From NCBI GenBank assembly GCA_016214285.1, contig JACROV010000041.1, positions 1-55,258 on the forward strand: a stretch of DNA of 55,258 bases, given 5' to 3'. Numbering within the stretch: the first letter of the stretch is position 1; each line of letters starts with the position of its first letter. Under the pieces are notes generated by a model. It had not been told where the DNA came from and searched no databases. It saw only the letters and a list, made by a program, of their open reading frames with translations. This DNA comes from Candidatus Omnitrophota bacterium (lineage in GTDB: Bacteria; Omnitrophota; Gorgyraeia; Zapsychrales; Zapsychraceae). The position numbers and the translations under genes were made by a program. Of this stretch, positions 1-7,386 are shown in pieces.

Positions 1-71
1 AATTGAATGTCTTTAATGTACCAAGGATCTTGAATATTAAGAGCAAGTTCAAATAACGGTTGGGTAAACAT
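1..71 (-). CDS. ISL3-family transposase, N-terminal 23 codons (partial)
   Basis: The frame starts at ATG (71-69), preceded by a strong GGAGG Shine-Dalgarno, and runs off the window edge. The visible peptide begins MFTQPLFELALNIQDPWYI. The pattern 'LxLxIxxPWYI/V' a few residues after the start is typical of ISL3 transposases, which continue into a zinc finger and a DDE-type catalytic domain not visible here. Only 23 residues can be read, so the family call rests on this short N-terminal pattern and on the IS-like position inside another gene. Confidence 0.6.
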   Translation of the reverse strand, partial: MFTQPLFELALNIQDPWYIKDIQ

Positions 72-118
72 TGGCTTCCTCCTGGTTAAGGTTTTTCCAG
101 GATTATAGCAGATTACCC
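1..118 (-). mobile_element. End of an ISL3-type insertion sequence
   Basis: The first ~118 bases look like the transposase-proximal end of an IS element whose body lies outside the window. On the minus strand a short leader beginning near GGGTAATCTG carries a perfect TATAAT (102-107) and a GGAGG, then the transposase ATG at 71-69. The element starts exactly where the DUF2779 reading frame is cut short, and the GGGTAA provides that gene's stop. ISL3 elements usually have GG-beginning inverted ends and 8-bp target duplications, but the other end is not visible, so the boundary is an inference good to within a few bases. Confidence 0.6.
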
Positions 119-1144
119 ATTCAAACTTTCAAAGAGGCTATTTTTAACTATGTATAATGAATATTGAAAAGGGATAGCTTCAAACGGCCTTGAATTATCG
201 TAGGCCGGTATCGCGGGGTTTATCGTCTCGAAATCAAGGAAATAAAAAGGATATTCCAATGTATCGAGAAAATCCTTTATTCCTTTTTTGTCGATGTGCG
301 GTGTACCGTTTTTATGGCATATAACCTGAATGTTTTGTTTATCGCTTAGATTGACGTCTGCCTTTATATCGGTAAGACGTAACACACCGCGCTCCAATAA
401 TTCGTAGGCTTTCTTTGTCCCGGAATATAAACAAAAAATATCGTCTTTAGGCGGCAAAAAATCCCAGCATATATACTCAAGCGGACAAGGGTGCGGATTG
501 TAGCAATGCGGGCCGATTTTTACGCGCGGCACATCCTCTTTCCGTATCGTTTCGAACATGTCAGCCACATTTGTCTCAATTTCAGGCATGAGGTCATCGC
601 ATTGTTTCGTAACATCTTCCGTCGCGAACAATTTTTTAGGTTCTATTTCGCCCTTGCGCACGTATTGATTATTGATATACATGAGATAGCATTTGCGGAT
701 CTTTAAGCCCGCGCCTTCGTATACATATTTTTGAAAGGCGACATCGCTGTAATGCTCTTCTTTTACCCCGCTTGAACTCTTTACTTCGATAAGATCCCAA
801 GCGTCCTTCGCAACAGGATTAAGGATATCTGCTAACGCATAGGCCTGCTTATAAACAAAACCCGCTTCGAATAACGGCTTGCGAAACTTGGCGGCCTCTA
901 AAGACTTTTCTGCCTGCTTATCCGGCGCGGGATCTCTTTGAAGTGTTATGCCTCCCGGGAAAAGCGTCTGTGCCAGTTCTCCGACAACTTGACCCTGATC
1001 CATTATGGCCTGTGCCGCGGCATCGACTTCCGAGAAATCCTCCTTGCGGTTATATTCGTACCATAGAAGCTTCAGGCACTGCAAGCCGCTCATGTATTTG
1101 CTTTTAGACAGCAATGGAAGAGTTCTATTTTTCATCTTTGCCAT
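113..1144 (-). pseudogene. DUF2779 protein (Cas4/RecB-like nuclease plus DEDD exonuclease), 3' end cut off by an IS
   Basis: The protein is 343 aa, while DUF2779 proteins usually run to roughly 500-600 aa. The first half looks like a PD-(D/E)xK nuclease: Asp near residue 106, the WDLIEVK strand at 116-122, and a following helix with QKY. Cysteines at 23, 214, 220 and 226 (CYNPHPC, then ICW) resemble the Fe-S cysteines of Cas4/AddB-like enzymes. The DEDD exonuclease fold then begins with FLDFET (302-307), but the frame ends at residue 343, so the later acidic motifs are gone. The loss coincides with the ISL3 element. It is the last gene of a four-gene operon and overlaps the GIY-YIG gene by 13 bases. 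An ATG at 1135 would give a classic ATGA overlap and may be the true start. Confidence 0.75.
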
Positions 1145-1761
1145 ACAATGTTCCGGAATGCCAAATCTTCGGCCCTAACTTCTTTGCCATTCAGTCCTTG
1201 GATAAGCCAAAGTCCACTTTCCCGAATCCGCATCTTCGGTGAATGATTCCCCAGCCAACGATCTGATGGGCTACAATCGTGACAATGATTAACCGTCGCA
1301 ATTATGCGCTTTTCAAGGTCAAGGCGATGTCGCTTGCTATTCAGCGGTAATACGCAAAATGTAAACATTTTGCGAATGATACGAGACACTTCCCGTTCAG
1401 TCAATGAAAGCCGGTTGAAATCAATTCTGCCAGCGATCTGTTGTCGTTTTTGTTTGGTTGTCAAATCCATCTCCCACTGATCGAGAAAAGGATCGTTTCT
1501 ACTTTTCAATAATGCCCGGCCAATATTTTTCCGAAAAATGCTTCGATCCTTGTTCTCCGTAAGAAAGTGTTCCTCCAGCCTTTGCCTCAAATTGCCTTGG
1601 CCAGTATGCGTCCCCACACGGACAATTCGATCACCATTATGCGCACGCTCACCTTTTTCAAAAAGGATATAAATTCCATTCAAAGGAATGCTGATCTCTT
1701 TAAATGGAAAGCCATATCGCCCCAAGCCATTAAAAAGATGATGTAATATTTCACACGTCAT
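1132..1761 (-). CDS. GIY-YIG-like nuclease domain protein
   Basis: A roughly 209-aa protein. NGIYILFEKGE at about residues 28-38 is the GIY strand, and RIVRVGTH at about 45-52 takes the place of the YIG strand, followed by an Arg-rich helix (LRQRLEEHF) and RSIFRKNIGRALL. The C-terminal WLGNHS and IRESGLW patterns are also seen in a widespread family of hypothetical GIY-YIG proteins. Such folds cut DNA, but cleavage here is inferred. I chose the ATG at 1761 rather than the upstream GTG (1770): it overlaps the stop of the DUF6884-like gene as ATGA and has AAAGG eight bases upstream. Confidence 0.6.
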   Translation of the reverse strand: MTCEILHHLFNGLGRYGFPFKEISIPLNGIYILFEKGERAHNGDRIVRVGTHTGQGNLRQRLEEHFLTENKDRSIFRKNIGRALLKSRNDPFLDQWEMDLTTKQKRQQIAGRIDFNRLSLTEREVSRIIRKMFTFCVLPLNSKRHRLDLEKRIIATVNHCHDCSPSDRWLGNHSPKMRIRESGLWLIQGLNGKEVRAEDLAFRNIVWQR

Positions 1762-2171
1762 TTGGGACACCTTTGTTTAAGCCATGCCAATTGTTCCCCG
1801 ATTCTCAACCCGTCCATTGGTATCTTATAATGGCAAATGGCACCGACTAAATGCCTTCGGTATTTCTCCCCGGCTATGATGACAAATTTATCCTTATTCA
1901 AATGTGTCTTCTGGTCTAGCACTTTTAAGATCCCGGCAGCCCATTCTTGAATTTCTTTATCGCCTTTGGTATTTAGGGTTTCCTGATAGGGACCAATCTG
2001 AATCTCAGGATCAACCAATCCATGTTTGGCTGATAAAATAAAAATTTTGTCAGGATTAAGAGATTGTGCATAACGCCATCCATAATGGAACCAAGTGCTG
2101 TCATATAAATCTTTGGCCTTGCACTTGAACGACTTCTTTTTTCCAACGCAGGACATCAAAACAATTACCAT
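1758..2171 (-). CDS. DUF6884-like small protein
   Basis: A 137-aa protein opening with MSCVGKKK, then AKDLYDSTWF (about 19-28), FILSAKHGL (about 44-52), and IGPYQETL (about 58-65). This order (SC-KK, DLY-S-F, hydrophobic strand-SAKHGL, PY-x-x-x-L) matches the DUF6884 family found in phages and mobile regions. Its biochemical function is not established; the fold is reminiscent of nucleotide or base-binding proteins, but that is inference. The start is well defined: AAGGAGGT lies six bases upstream and overlaps the end of the preceding gene (stop at 2176). It sits second in the four-gene cassette. Confidence 0.6.
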   Translation of the reverse strand: MVIVLMSCVGKKKSFKCKAKDLYDSTWFHYGWRYAQSLNPDKIFILSAKHGLVDPEIQIGPYQETLNTKGDKEIQEWAAGILKVLDQKTHLNKDKFVIIAGEKYRRHLVGAICHYKIPMDGLRIGEQLAWLKQRCPK

Positions 2172-2175
2172 AAGT

Positions 2176-2910
2176 TTACCTCCTTTTTAGCGCCTGCCAT
2201 TGAGCTTTAACTTCGTCGATGCTGGGCAGGCCGCTGTAGTTTTGCCACGGTTTCGGAAGAAAATCTTTATATGCCTTGTTCTCTTTTTGCAAGAACGGAT
2301 ACAAATCCGGAATAGGATAGATACCGCCTTTTAGTTTCTTCCCATCACTGGCGGCAAAAACAAAAGGGGTCATCTGCCTAACGGCAGATAAGAGATGCCG
2401 CGGATGCGATGGTACCCGAAACAGGATCCATTTATTTAATAGTCCACATTTATCAACGGCAGCGGCTAAGGAAAGAAAATATCCTCTAGGATTGACCAAG
2501 GCAAATACTTGCGTAAAACCAATCTTCTCAACCCTGCGGATTCCTTTTACCAGTGACTCTGTCAACGTTTCTAAATATTCGCAGCTTCCGGCTGCCGTGG
2601 GCCTAAACCACCGCCAATTGGGTGCGCCCCAGTCTTTACCCGTGGGATTCTTGACACGATCCATTTCTGTTTCAAAAACAATAGCGCCTTTAGATCCTGT
2701 TGGCTCAGTTTCTAATGTGGAGCTGTCCACTGCCGCAAACGCCACCATTTCTTTGATCCTTAAGTCGCGAAGGCAAGTATCGGCCTCTTTCCATGTATTC
2801 CAACCCTTTTGAGTGTAGACCTCTGCGCGGAAATAATTACCTATACAGGCGGCGGCGTTACAGGGAAGAATTACCAATAATTGTGTGTTTTCTAAACTTT
2901 TCAGTTGCAT
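2176..2910 (-). CDS. Unknown 244-aa protein, first gene of the nuclease cassette
   Basis: I do not recognise this family. The protein is soluble-looking, with no signal peptide or membrane segment. The N-terminus has a hydrophobic strand ending in a small-residue loop (LLVILPCNAAACIGNYF, about 11-27). The middle carries FETEMDRVKNPTG and WGAPNWRWFRP (about 79-107), then a strand VFALVNPRGYF (about 139-149). The C-terminal half has VPSHPRHLL and GGIYPIPDLYPF. The alternation of strands and helices suggests an alpha/beta enzyme fold. Its stop is four bases before the next start and the final codons serve as that gene's Shine-Dalgarno, so the genes are co-translated. It begins 49 bases after queA and may be transcribed from it. 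Confidence 0.6.
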   Translation of the reverse strand: MQLKSLENTQLLVILPCNAAACIGNYFRAEVYTQKGWNTWKEADTCLRDLRIKEMVAFAAVDSSTLETEPTGSKGAIVFETEMDRVKNPTGKDWGAPNWRWFRPTAAGSCEYLETLTESLVKGIRRVEKIGFTQVFALVNPRGYFLSLAAAVDKCGLLNKWILFRVPSHPRHLLSAVRQMTPFVFAASDGKKLKGGIYPIPDLYPFLQKENKAYKDFLPKPWQNYSGLPSIDEVKAQWQALKRR

Positions 2911-2959
2911 TTATATCCATTTACCTCGTCATTCATATAGAGCACGAAATACGATTCAA

Positions 2960-3979
2960 TTAAATAATAATCATCGCATCGCCGTAACTGTAGAACCGGT
3001 ACTTTTCCTTGATCGCCTGCGTGTAGGCCTCTTTCATTAATTTTGTCCCGCCGAAGGCGTAGACCAGCATTAAAAGTGTGCTACGCGGTAAATGAAAATT
3101 CGTGATCAGGGCATCCACCGCGCGAAAGGTGTGGCCGGGATAAATAAAAATATCCGTTTCACCGGACAGCCGGGACGGGTCCTTGGCCAATGTTTCCAGA
3201 ACACGGCAGGACGTTGTGCCCACGGCGGCGATCTTGCTTCCCCTCGTTTTTGCCTGCCGGATCGCATTAAAACTTTTTTGCGTCAATGAGTATTCTTCCG
3301 TGTGCATTTGGTGCCGCGTGATATCTTCCGTTTCCACCATGCGAAATGTGGCCAGATTGACGTGCAGCGTGACGGTTTCGATCCCGTGCCCCTTCTTGCG
3401 TAAGGCATTTAATAACGCCGGGGTAAAATGCAAACCTGCCGTGGGCGAGGCCACGGAACCGGGCTTGCGGGCGTACACGGTCTGGTAATATTTATGGTCC
3501 AGCGGTTCATCGGGGCGTTTGATGTACGGCGGCAACGGCATGTGGCCGTGTTTTTTTAACTGCGCGGCCACATCTTTGCGGTTAAAGCGCACGATGCGTT
3601 TATGGATGTCGGTCAACTCCGCGGTCAGGCTGCCGCCGTTGAATTGTATCTTTTCATTCAATTTCAGCCGGTTGAGCGGCCGGATGAGCGTTTCATAAAA
3701 ACGTCCATCCCCATGGGCAAGTTTTTTAAGCAAAAAAACCTCGACCTTGCCCGGCGTCTTTTCGCGGCGCCCCAAAAGCCGCGCGGGAATGACCTTGCTG
3801 TCGTTAAGGACAACGCAGGAACCGGGCGGCAGGTATTTTTCCATATTGGCGAATATGTCGTGGGAGACCGCCTGTTTTTGACGGTCGATGACCATCAGCC
3901 GCGCCTGGTCACGTTTTTCCAAAGGATACCGGGCGATTAATTCCTGAGGCAGATCAAAATCGAATTTCGAGACTTTCAT
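2960..3979 (-). CDS. queA: S-adenosylmethionine:tRNA ribosyltransferase-isomerase QueA
   Basis: QueA transfers and rearranges the ribosyl part of SAM onto preQ1 in tRNA to give epoxyqueuosine. The 339-aa length is normal for the family. Diagnostic stretches are the N-terminal FDLPQELIARYPL, the central SPTAGLHFT (around 177-186), HVNLATFR, and the C-terminal FHLPRSTLLMLVYAFGG. The start overlaps the stop of the spoIID-like gene by four bases (ATGA), so translation is coupled. The other queuosine genes (tgt, queG) are not in this window. The downstream nuclease cassette starts 49 bases away in the same direction. Confidence 0.95.
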   Translation of the reverse strand: MKVSKFDFDLPQELIARYPLEKRDQARLMVIDRQKQAVSHDIFANMEKYLPPGSCVVLNDSKVIPARLLGRREKTPGKVEVFLLKKLAHGDGRFYETLIRPLNRLKLNEKIQFNGGSLTAELTDIHKRIVRFNRKDVAAQLKKHGHMPLPPYIKRPDEPLDHKYYQTVYARKPGSVASPTAGLHFTPALLNALRKKGHGIETVTLHVNLATFRMVETEDITRHQMHTEEYSLTQKSFNAIRQAKTRGSKIAAVGTTSCRVLETLAKDPSRLSGETDIFIYPGHTFRAVDALITNFHLPRSTLLMLVYAFGGTKLMKEAYTQAIKEKYRFYSYGDAMIII

Positions 3980-5157
3980 GGCAGGTCAACGGGCGGTTGT
4001 TCGCGATAATCGACGATATCAGCGCCCGGATAATAGAAGGAAAGGATCTCATCGTATTTGTGCCGTTCTTCGGCCATCTGGTGCGCCCCCCACTGGCACA
4101 TCCCCACCCCGTGCCCCCAGCCTTTACCGATAAGGTCAAAATAATATCCTTTCATGACCACTTCGTATTTATTGCTTTTGACCGTATTGGGGCCGATGAT
4201 CCCGCGGAATTTAATGCCGGGGATCGTCGTTGTCTTGCCGTCGCGCGAGGTAAAGAGCAGATTATTGATCCGGCCGCTCTCGTTGCGGCTGACCACACGG
4301 ATATCCGCGATGGGCCCCATCGGGTACCCATTGGCGCCAAGTTTTTCCTGGATGTCTTTGGAGCGATAATTCTTTTTCCAGTTCGCGTGCGGAGCGAGCG
4401 CGCAAAATGAACACGGCACGCCGGCTAACGGCGGCAGATTCTCCCCCCAGATGTTTTTGGCGTTCTCCGTGTGACCGCCGCAGGAAGCGTGAAAATAGGC
4501 CGGCAAGATCTTGTGGTTATAAACAAGGATCTTTCCCAAGGTGCGCTTGACCGCGATGTTGGTGCGGAAGCGTTCAGAATTCTCGCCGCCGTAGACCTGG
4601 GAATAGATGTCTCCGGTCACGTCGTAGTCATCGTTCTTGTTCTTCTTCATTTGGTACAATGCGTACGTGCGGGCGGCCACGGCCTGGGCCTTCATCGCTT
4701 CCATCGGCCAGCGGTGCGACACTTCATGATAAAGGACTCCGCGGATGTATTGTTCGATCTCAACGGTATTAACGGCCAGAATTTTTTTGTCCGATTTCAG
4801 AATGATATCCAGCGCTCCACGGTAACGATTTACCTTATCATCCAGGTAAAGCGCGATATCCTTGCTGGACGCCAGACGGATCCGGCGTAACGGATATTTC
4901 TTGTCGTTGATCGTGATGCCATCCGGATGAGATGAGATCCGGGATTCCCGCAAGTTCCTTCCCTCTTGCAGGAGTGCGCCAGAGGCCAGGTCAATAATTT
5001 TGTATTTGCCCCGTATGGAAAAATCCAGTCCGCCGGCTTTATGGAGGATGGCCACCCTGACGTACTTCTCGCTCGACTGGTCAGCCGCGCGCGCCTGCGC
5101 GAAGCCTCCCAGCAGCAGGCCAGCAATAATGAGGGAACGGATCAACGGTGACGCCAT
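3976..5157 (-). CDS. SpoIID/LytB-domain protein, secreted
   Basis: SpoIID proteins are lytic transglycosylases acting on denuded peptidoglycan; in non-sporulating diderms they probably act in division or wall remodelling. Visible family motifs are YIRGVLYHE, QAVAARTYA, SQVYGG, FHASCGGHTE and the C-terminal GKGWGHGVGMCQWGA. With the start at 5157 the protein begins MASPLIRSLIIAG and has a clear signal peptide ending near ARA, so it is exported. An upstream ATG at 5199 would add 14 residues and overlap the next gene by 58 bases; 5157 gives a 16-base overlap. Neither start has a good Shine-Dalgarno. No sporulation gene set accompanies it. Confidence 0.85.
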   Translation of the reverse strand: MASPLIRSLIIAGLLLGGFAQARAADQSSEKYVRVAILHKAGGLDFSIRGKYKIIDLASGALLQEGRNLRESRISSHPDGITINDKKYPLRRIRLASSKDIALYLDDKVNRYRGALDIILKSDKKILAVNTVEIEQYIRGVLYHEVSHRWPMEAMKAQAVAARTYALYQMKKNKNDDYDVTGDIYSQVYGGENSERFRTNIAVKRTLGKILVYNHKILPAYFHASCGGHTENAKNIWGENLPPLAGVPCSFCALAPHANWKKNYRSKDIQEKLGANGYPMGPIADIRVVSRNESGRINNLLFTSRDGKTTTIPGIKFRGIIGPNTVKSNKYEVVMKGYYFDLIGKGWGHGVGMCQWGAHQMAEERHKYDEILSFYYPGADIVDYREQPPVDLP

Positions 5158-5354
5158 AGGAAAAGGACCAGGCTTAGAAGGGCGCTTAATAACAGGCATG
5201 TGGTGAGCGGAAAATAAAAAGAGAAATTCTCTCTTTTTATGGCGATGTCCCCGGGCAAGCGTCCCAACCAGGGAATTTTACCGGCAATATGCACGATCCC
5301 GCCGAGGGCGATCAAAACAATACCCAGGATAACAAAAGTTTTGGCTAATCCCAT
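5142..5354 (-). CDS. DUF2905 small membrane protein
   Basis: A 70-aa protein with two predicted membrane helices: VILGIVLIALGGIVHIAG near the N-terminus and a second hydrophobic stretch (about 51-66) near the C-terminus. Between them PWLGRLPGDIAIKRENFSFYFP is the conserved loop of the DUF2905 family (GxLPGDIxxxxxxFxFYFP). The function is unknown in all organisms. It lies five bases after ruvB in the same direction; DUF2905 genes are often found next to Holliday-junction or queuosine genes, as here. Confidence 0.9.
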   Translation of the reverse strand: MGLAKTFVILGIVLIALGGIVHIAGKIPWLGRLPGDIAIKRENFSFYFPLTTCLLLSALLSLVLFLWRHR

Positions 5355-5359
5355 AACGA

Positions 5360-6391
5360 TTAATAGAGATTCGGCTGGGTTTCTTTTTCGGCCAGTGGGG
5401 CCTTGATATGCTTGCTGGCTGCCTGCGTAAGCTCGCGGCCGCGGGGCGTGCGCTTTAAGAATCCGATCTTCAACAGATATGGCTCGATGACATCGACAAT
5501 AGTGTCCATTTCCTCATTGAGGGTGGCGGCCAGCGTTTCAATGCCCACCGGACCTCCCTTGTAGTGCTGGGCGATGACATTCAGGAGTTTACGGTCCTTG
5601 TCATCAAGTCCGATCTCATCGATGGCCAGGGTACGCAAGGCCTCATCGGCGACTGCGGCGGTAATATTCCCTGTTCTTGTTTTGACCTGCGCGTAATCGC
5701 GCACGCGGCGCAACAGCCGGTTGGCAATGCGCGGCGTTCCCCGCGCGCGGCGCGCGATCTCAAAGGCGGCCTGCGCGTCAAGCTCGACATTGAGCTTCCT
5801 GGCCGAATTGGCCACGATCTGGCTTAATTCCTGCGCGTTATAGAAATCCAGATGGTGGAATATCCCGAAACGTTCGCGTAACGGCGCGGCCAAAAGGCCG
5901 CTGCGGGTCGTCGCGCCGATCAGCGTAAATGGCTTAAGATTGAAATTGATCGTCTTGGCGTAGGGCCCTTTATCCACGACAAAATCGATCTTGAAACTTT
6001 CCATGGCGGGGTATAAAAATTCTTCGACGACTTTCGAAAGGCGGTGGATCTCATCGATAAAGAAGATGTCCCCTTCCCCCAAATTGGTCAGGATGCCGAT
6101 GAGGTCTCCGGCGCGCTCAATGGCAGGGCCGGAGGTAATGGTGATGCGCGCGCCCATTTCGTGGGCGACAATGTTGGCCAAGGTGGTTTTTCCCAAACCC
6201 GGCGGGCCGGAAAATAATATGTGCTCGAGGCATTCGTGCCGCCCTTTGGCGGCCTGCAGCGACACCTGCAGATTGGCCATCAGCTCGCTTTGCCCCACGA
6301 ATTCGTTTAACTGCGCGGGCCGCAACGATAGGCTGTAGACCCGGTCTTCTTCAGTTTCCTGATTGAACAGGATCGCTTTCCGCTCTTCCAT
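5360..6391 (-). CDS. ruvB: Holliday junction branch-migration helicase RuvB
   Basis: RuvB is the hexameric AAA+ motor that drives branch migration with RuvA during recombination repair. The Walker A is GPPGLGKTTLA, Walker B is FFIDEIHRL, sensor 1 is IGATTRSG followed by PLRERFG, and GTPRIANRLLRRVRDYA carries sensor 2 and the arginine-finger region. A winged helix (GPVGIETLAATL) ends the protein. I start it at ATG 6391 (MEERKAILFN), which has a GAGG nine bases upstream and gives a normal length of about 343 aa. The open frame extends 28 codons further back into scpA, but that part has no family similarity. It overlaps the 3' end of scpA by 41 bases. ruvA and ruvC are not in the window. Confidence 0.95.
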   Translation of the reverse strand: MEERKAILFNQETEEDRVYSLSLRPAQLNEFVGQSELMANLQVSLQAAKGRHECLEHILFSGPPGLGKTTLANIVAHEMGARITITSGPAIERAGDLIGILTNLGEGDIFFIDEIHRLSKVVEEFLYPAMESFKIDFVVDKGPYAKTINFNLKPFTLIGATTRSGLLAAPLRERFGIFHHLDFYNAQELSQIVANSARKLNVELDAQAAFEIARRARGTPRIANRLLRRVRDYAQVKTRTGNITAAVADEALRTLAIDEIGLDDKDRKLLNVIAQHYKGGPVGIETLAATLNEEMDTIVDVIEPYLLKIGFLKRTPRGRELTQAASKHIKAPLAEKETQPNLY

Positions 6392-7142
6392 CGTCCGCGC
6401 CCTCATCAATAGGGATAATTTTTTTCTGGTTGCGCATGATCTCGATCTCGCCAAAGACACCTTTTTGGACGGCAATGAGTTCTTTAATACGGATCAACTC
6501 CAGAACGGCCAGGAACGTCACGATGATCTCGATCTTCGTGCGGGAGCGCTCAAAAAGGTCCTGCAACCGGATCGTGGACTCCTTGAGCAAAAGATGCAAT
6601 ATGTCATGCAATTTTTTTTCGACCGTAAATTCTTCCGTGATGATCTCGTGGATCACTTCTTCCGGGGCTTTCTTGAGCGCTTCGGAAAGGGCGCTGATCA
6701 GGTCAAAAAGGCTGGCCTCGTAATAGATCTCTTTGGATTCTTCCCGCAATTGCTGGAGCGCTTCGGGGTCGATGTTGCGGCCGAAGAAATCCTGCCGCAG
6801 GGTTTCTTTTTCTTTAAGCGCCTCGGCGATCTCCTTGAATTTCTTGTATTCCAGCAGCCGGCGGGCCAGTTCATCGCGCGGGTCGAGCTCTTCTTCGGGC
6901 TGTTCATTGGGATCCGGAGGCAGAAGCATTCTGGATTTTATTTGCATCAATGTCGCGGCCATAACGAGAAAATCGCCGACAACATCCAGGTCGAGCATTT
7001 TCATCATGCTGATGTATTGCATGTACTGCTCGGTGATCTGGCTGATGGGAATGTCGTTGATGTCGATGTCATTTTCTTTGATCAGATACAGCAAAAGATC
7101 CAGCGGCCCTTCGAATATTTCCAGTTTCAGTTTGTATCCCAT
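6351..7142 (-). CDS. scpA: Segregation and condensation protein A
   Basis: ScpA is the kleisin that bridges SMC heads in the chromosome condensin. The N-terminus LEIFEGPLDLLLYLI is the family hallmark, followed by DINDIPISQITEQY and a helix with AATLMQIKSRMLLP. The acidic linker (EEELDPRDELARRLLEYKKF) and the C-terminal winged helix complete a 263-aa protein, the usual length. The usual partner scpB is not adjacent; the next gene is ruvB, whose start lies inside this gene's 3' end. Confidence 0.93.
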   Translation of the reverse strand: MGYKLKLEIFEGPLDLLLYLIKENDIDINDIPISQITEQYMQYISMMKMLDLDVVGDFLVMAATLMQIKSRMLLPPDPNEQPEEELDPRDELARRLLEYKKFKEIAEALKEKETLRQDFFGRNIDPEALQQLREESKEIYYEASLFDLISALSEALKKAPEEVIHEIITEEFTVEKKLHDILHLLLKESTIRLQDLFERSRTKIEIIVTFLAVLELIRIKELIAVQKGVFGEIEIMRNQKKIIPIDEGADDGRAESDPVQSGN

Positions 7143-7144
7143 TA

Positions 7145-7383
7145 GTTCTTAAAATTCGAAACTCGAAATTCGAAATTCGAAACAATATCTAAATCCCCAT
7201 ACCCAAACTGAAAAACCGGGCGTTTGGAACTTGAAATTTATAATAGGGTTATGCCTTTGATGAACAGTGCAACAGGATTTCGTGCCCATCGTATGCTGGA
7301 AGTGGTAGTCAAGGGCATAACCCTAATTTATAATTTAGAATTTGTTTCGGATTTCGTGCTTCGGATTTCGAATTTATCCTCCC
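7145..7383. repeat. Inverted-repeat intergenic element between trpS and scpA
   Basis: This gap of about 240 bases holds no gene. A 15-base arm at 7244-7258 (TAGGGTTATGCCTTT) is matched at 14 of 15 positions by its complement at 7311-7325, enclosing 52 bases. Outside it, AAATTTATAAT-like sequence is also mirrored, and further out there are runs of TTCGAAATTCGAAA-type units on the left and GGATTTCG units on the right. The nested symmetry looks like a small non-autonomous (MITE-like) insertion. TTCATC and TATAAA 16 bases apart on the minus strand could act as a weak promoter for scpA. Confidence 0.55.
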
Positions 7384-7386
7384 GTT

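Noticed and set aside
2960-3979. queA as a functional part of the nuclease cassette
   Set aside because: It is a housekeeping tRNA modification enzyme coupled to spoIID on its other side; a 49-base gap separates it from the cassette.
3976-5199. SpoIID-like gene as evidence of sporulation
   Set aside because: SpoIID/LytB domains occur in many non-sporulating diderms, and no other sporulation gene is seen.
6363-7145. 260-aa plus-strand open frame opposite scpA
   Set aside because: It is the antisense of the well-conserved scpA and has a biased Phe/Asp/Leu composition typical of an antisense frame, with no family motif.
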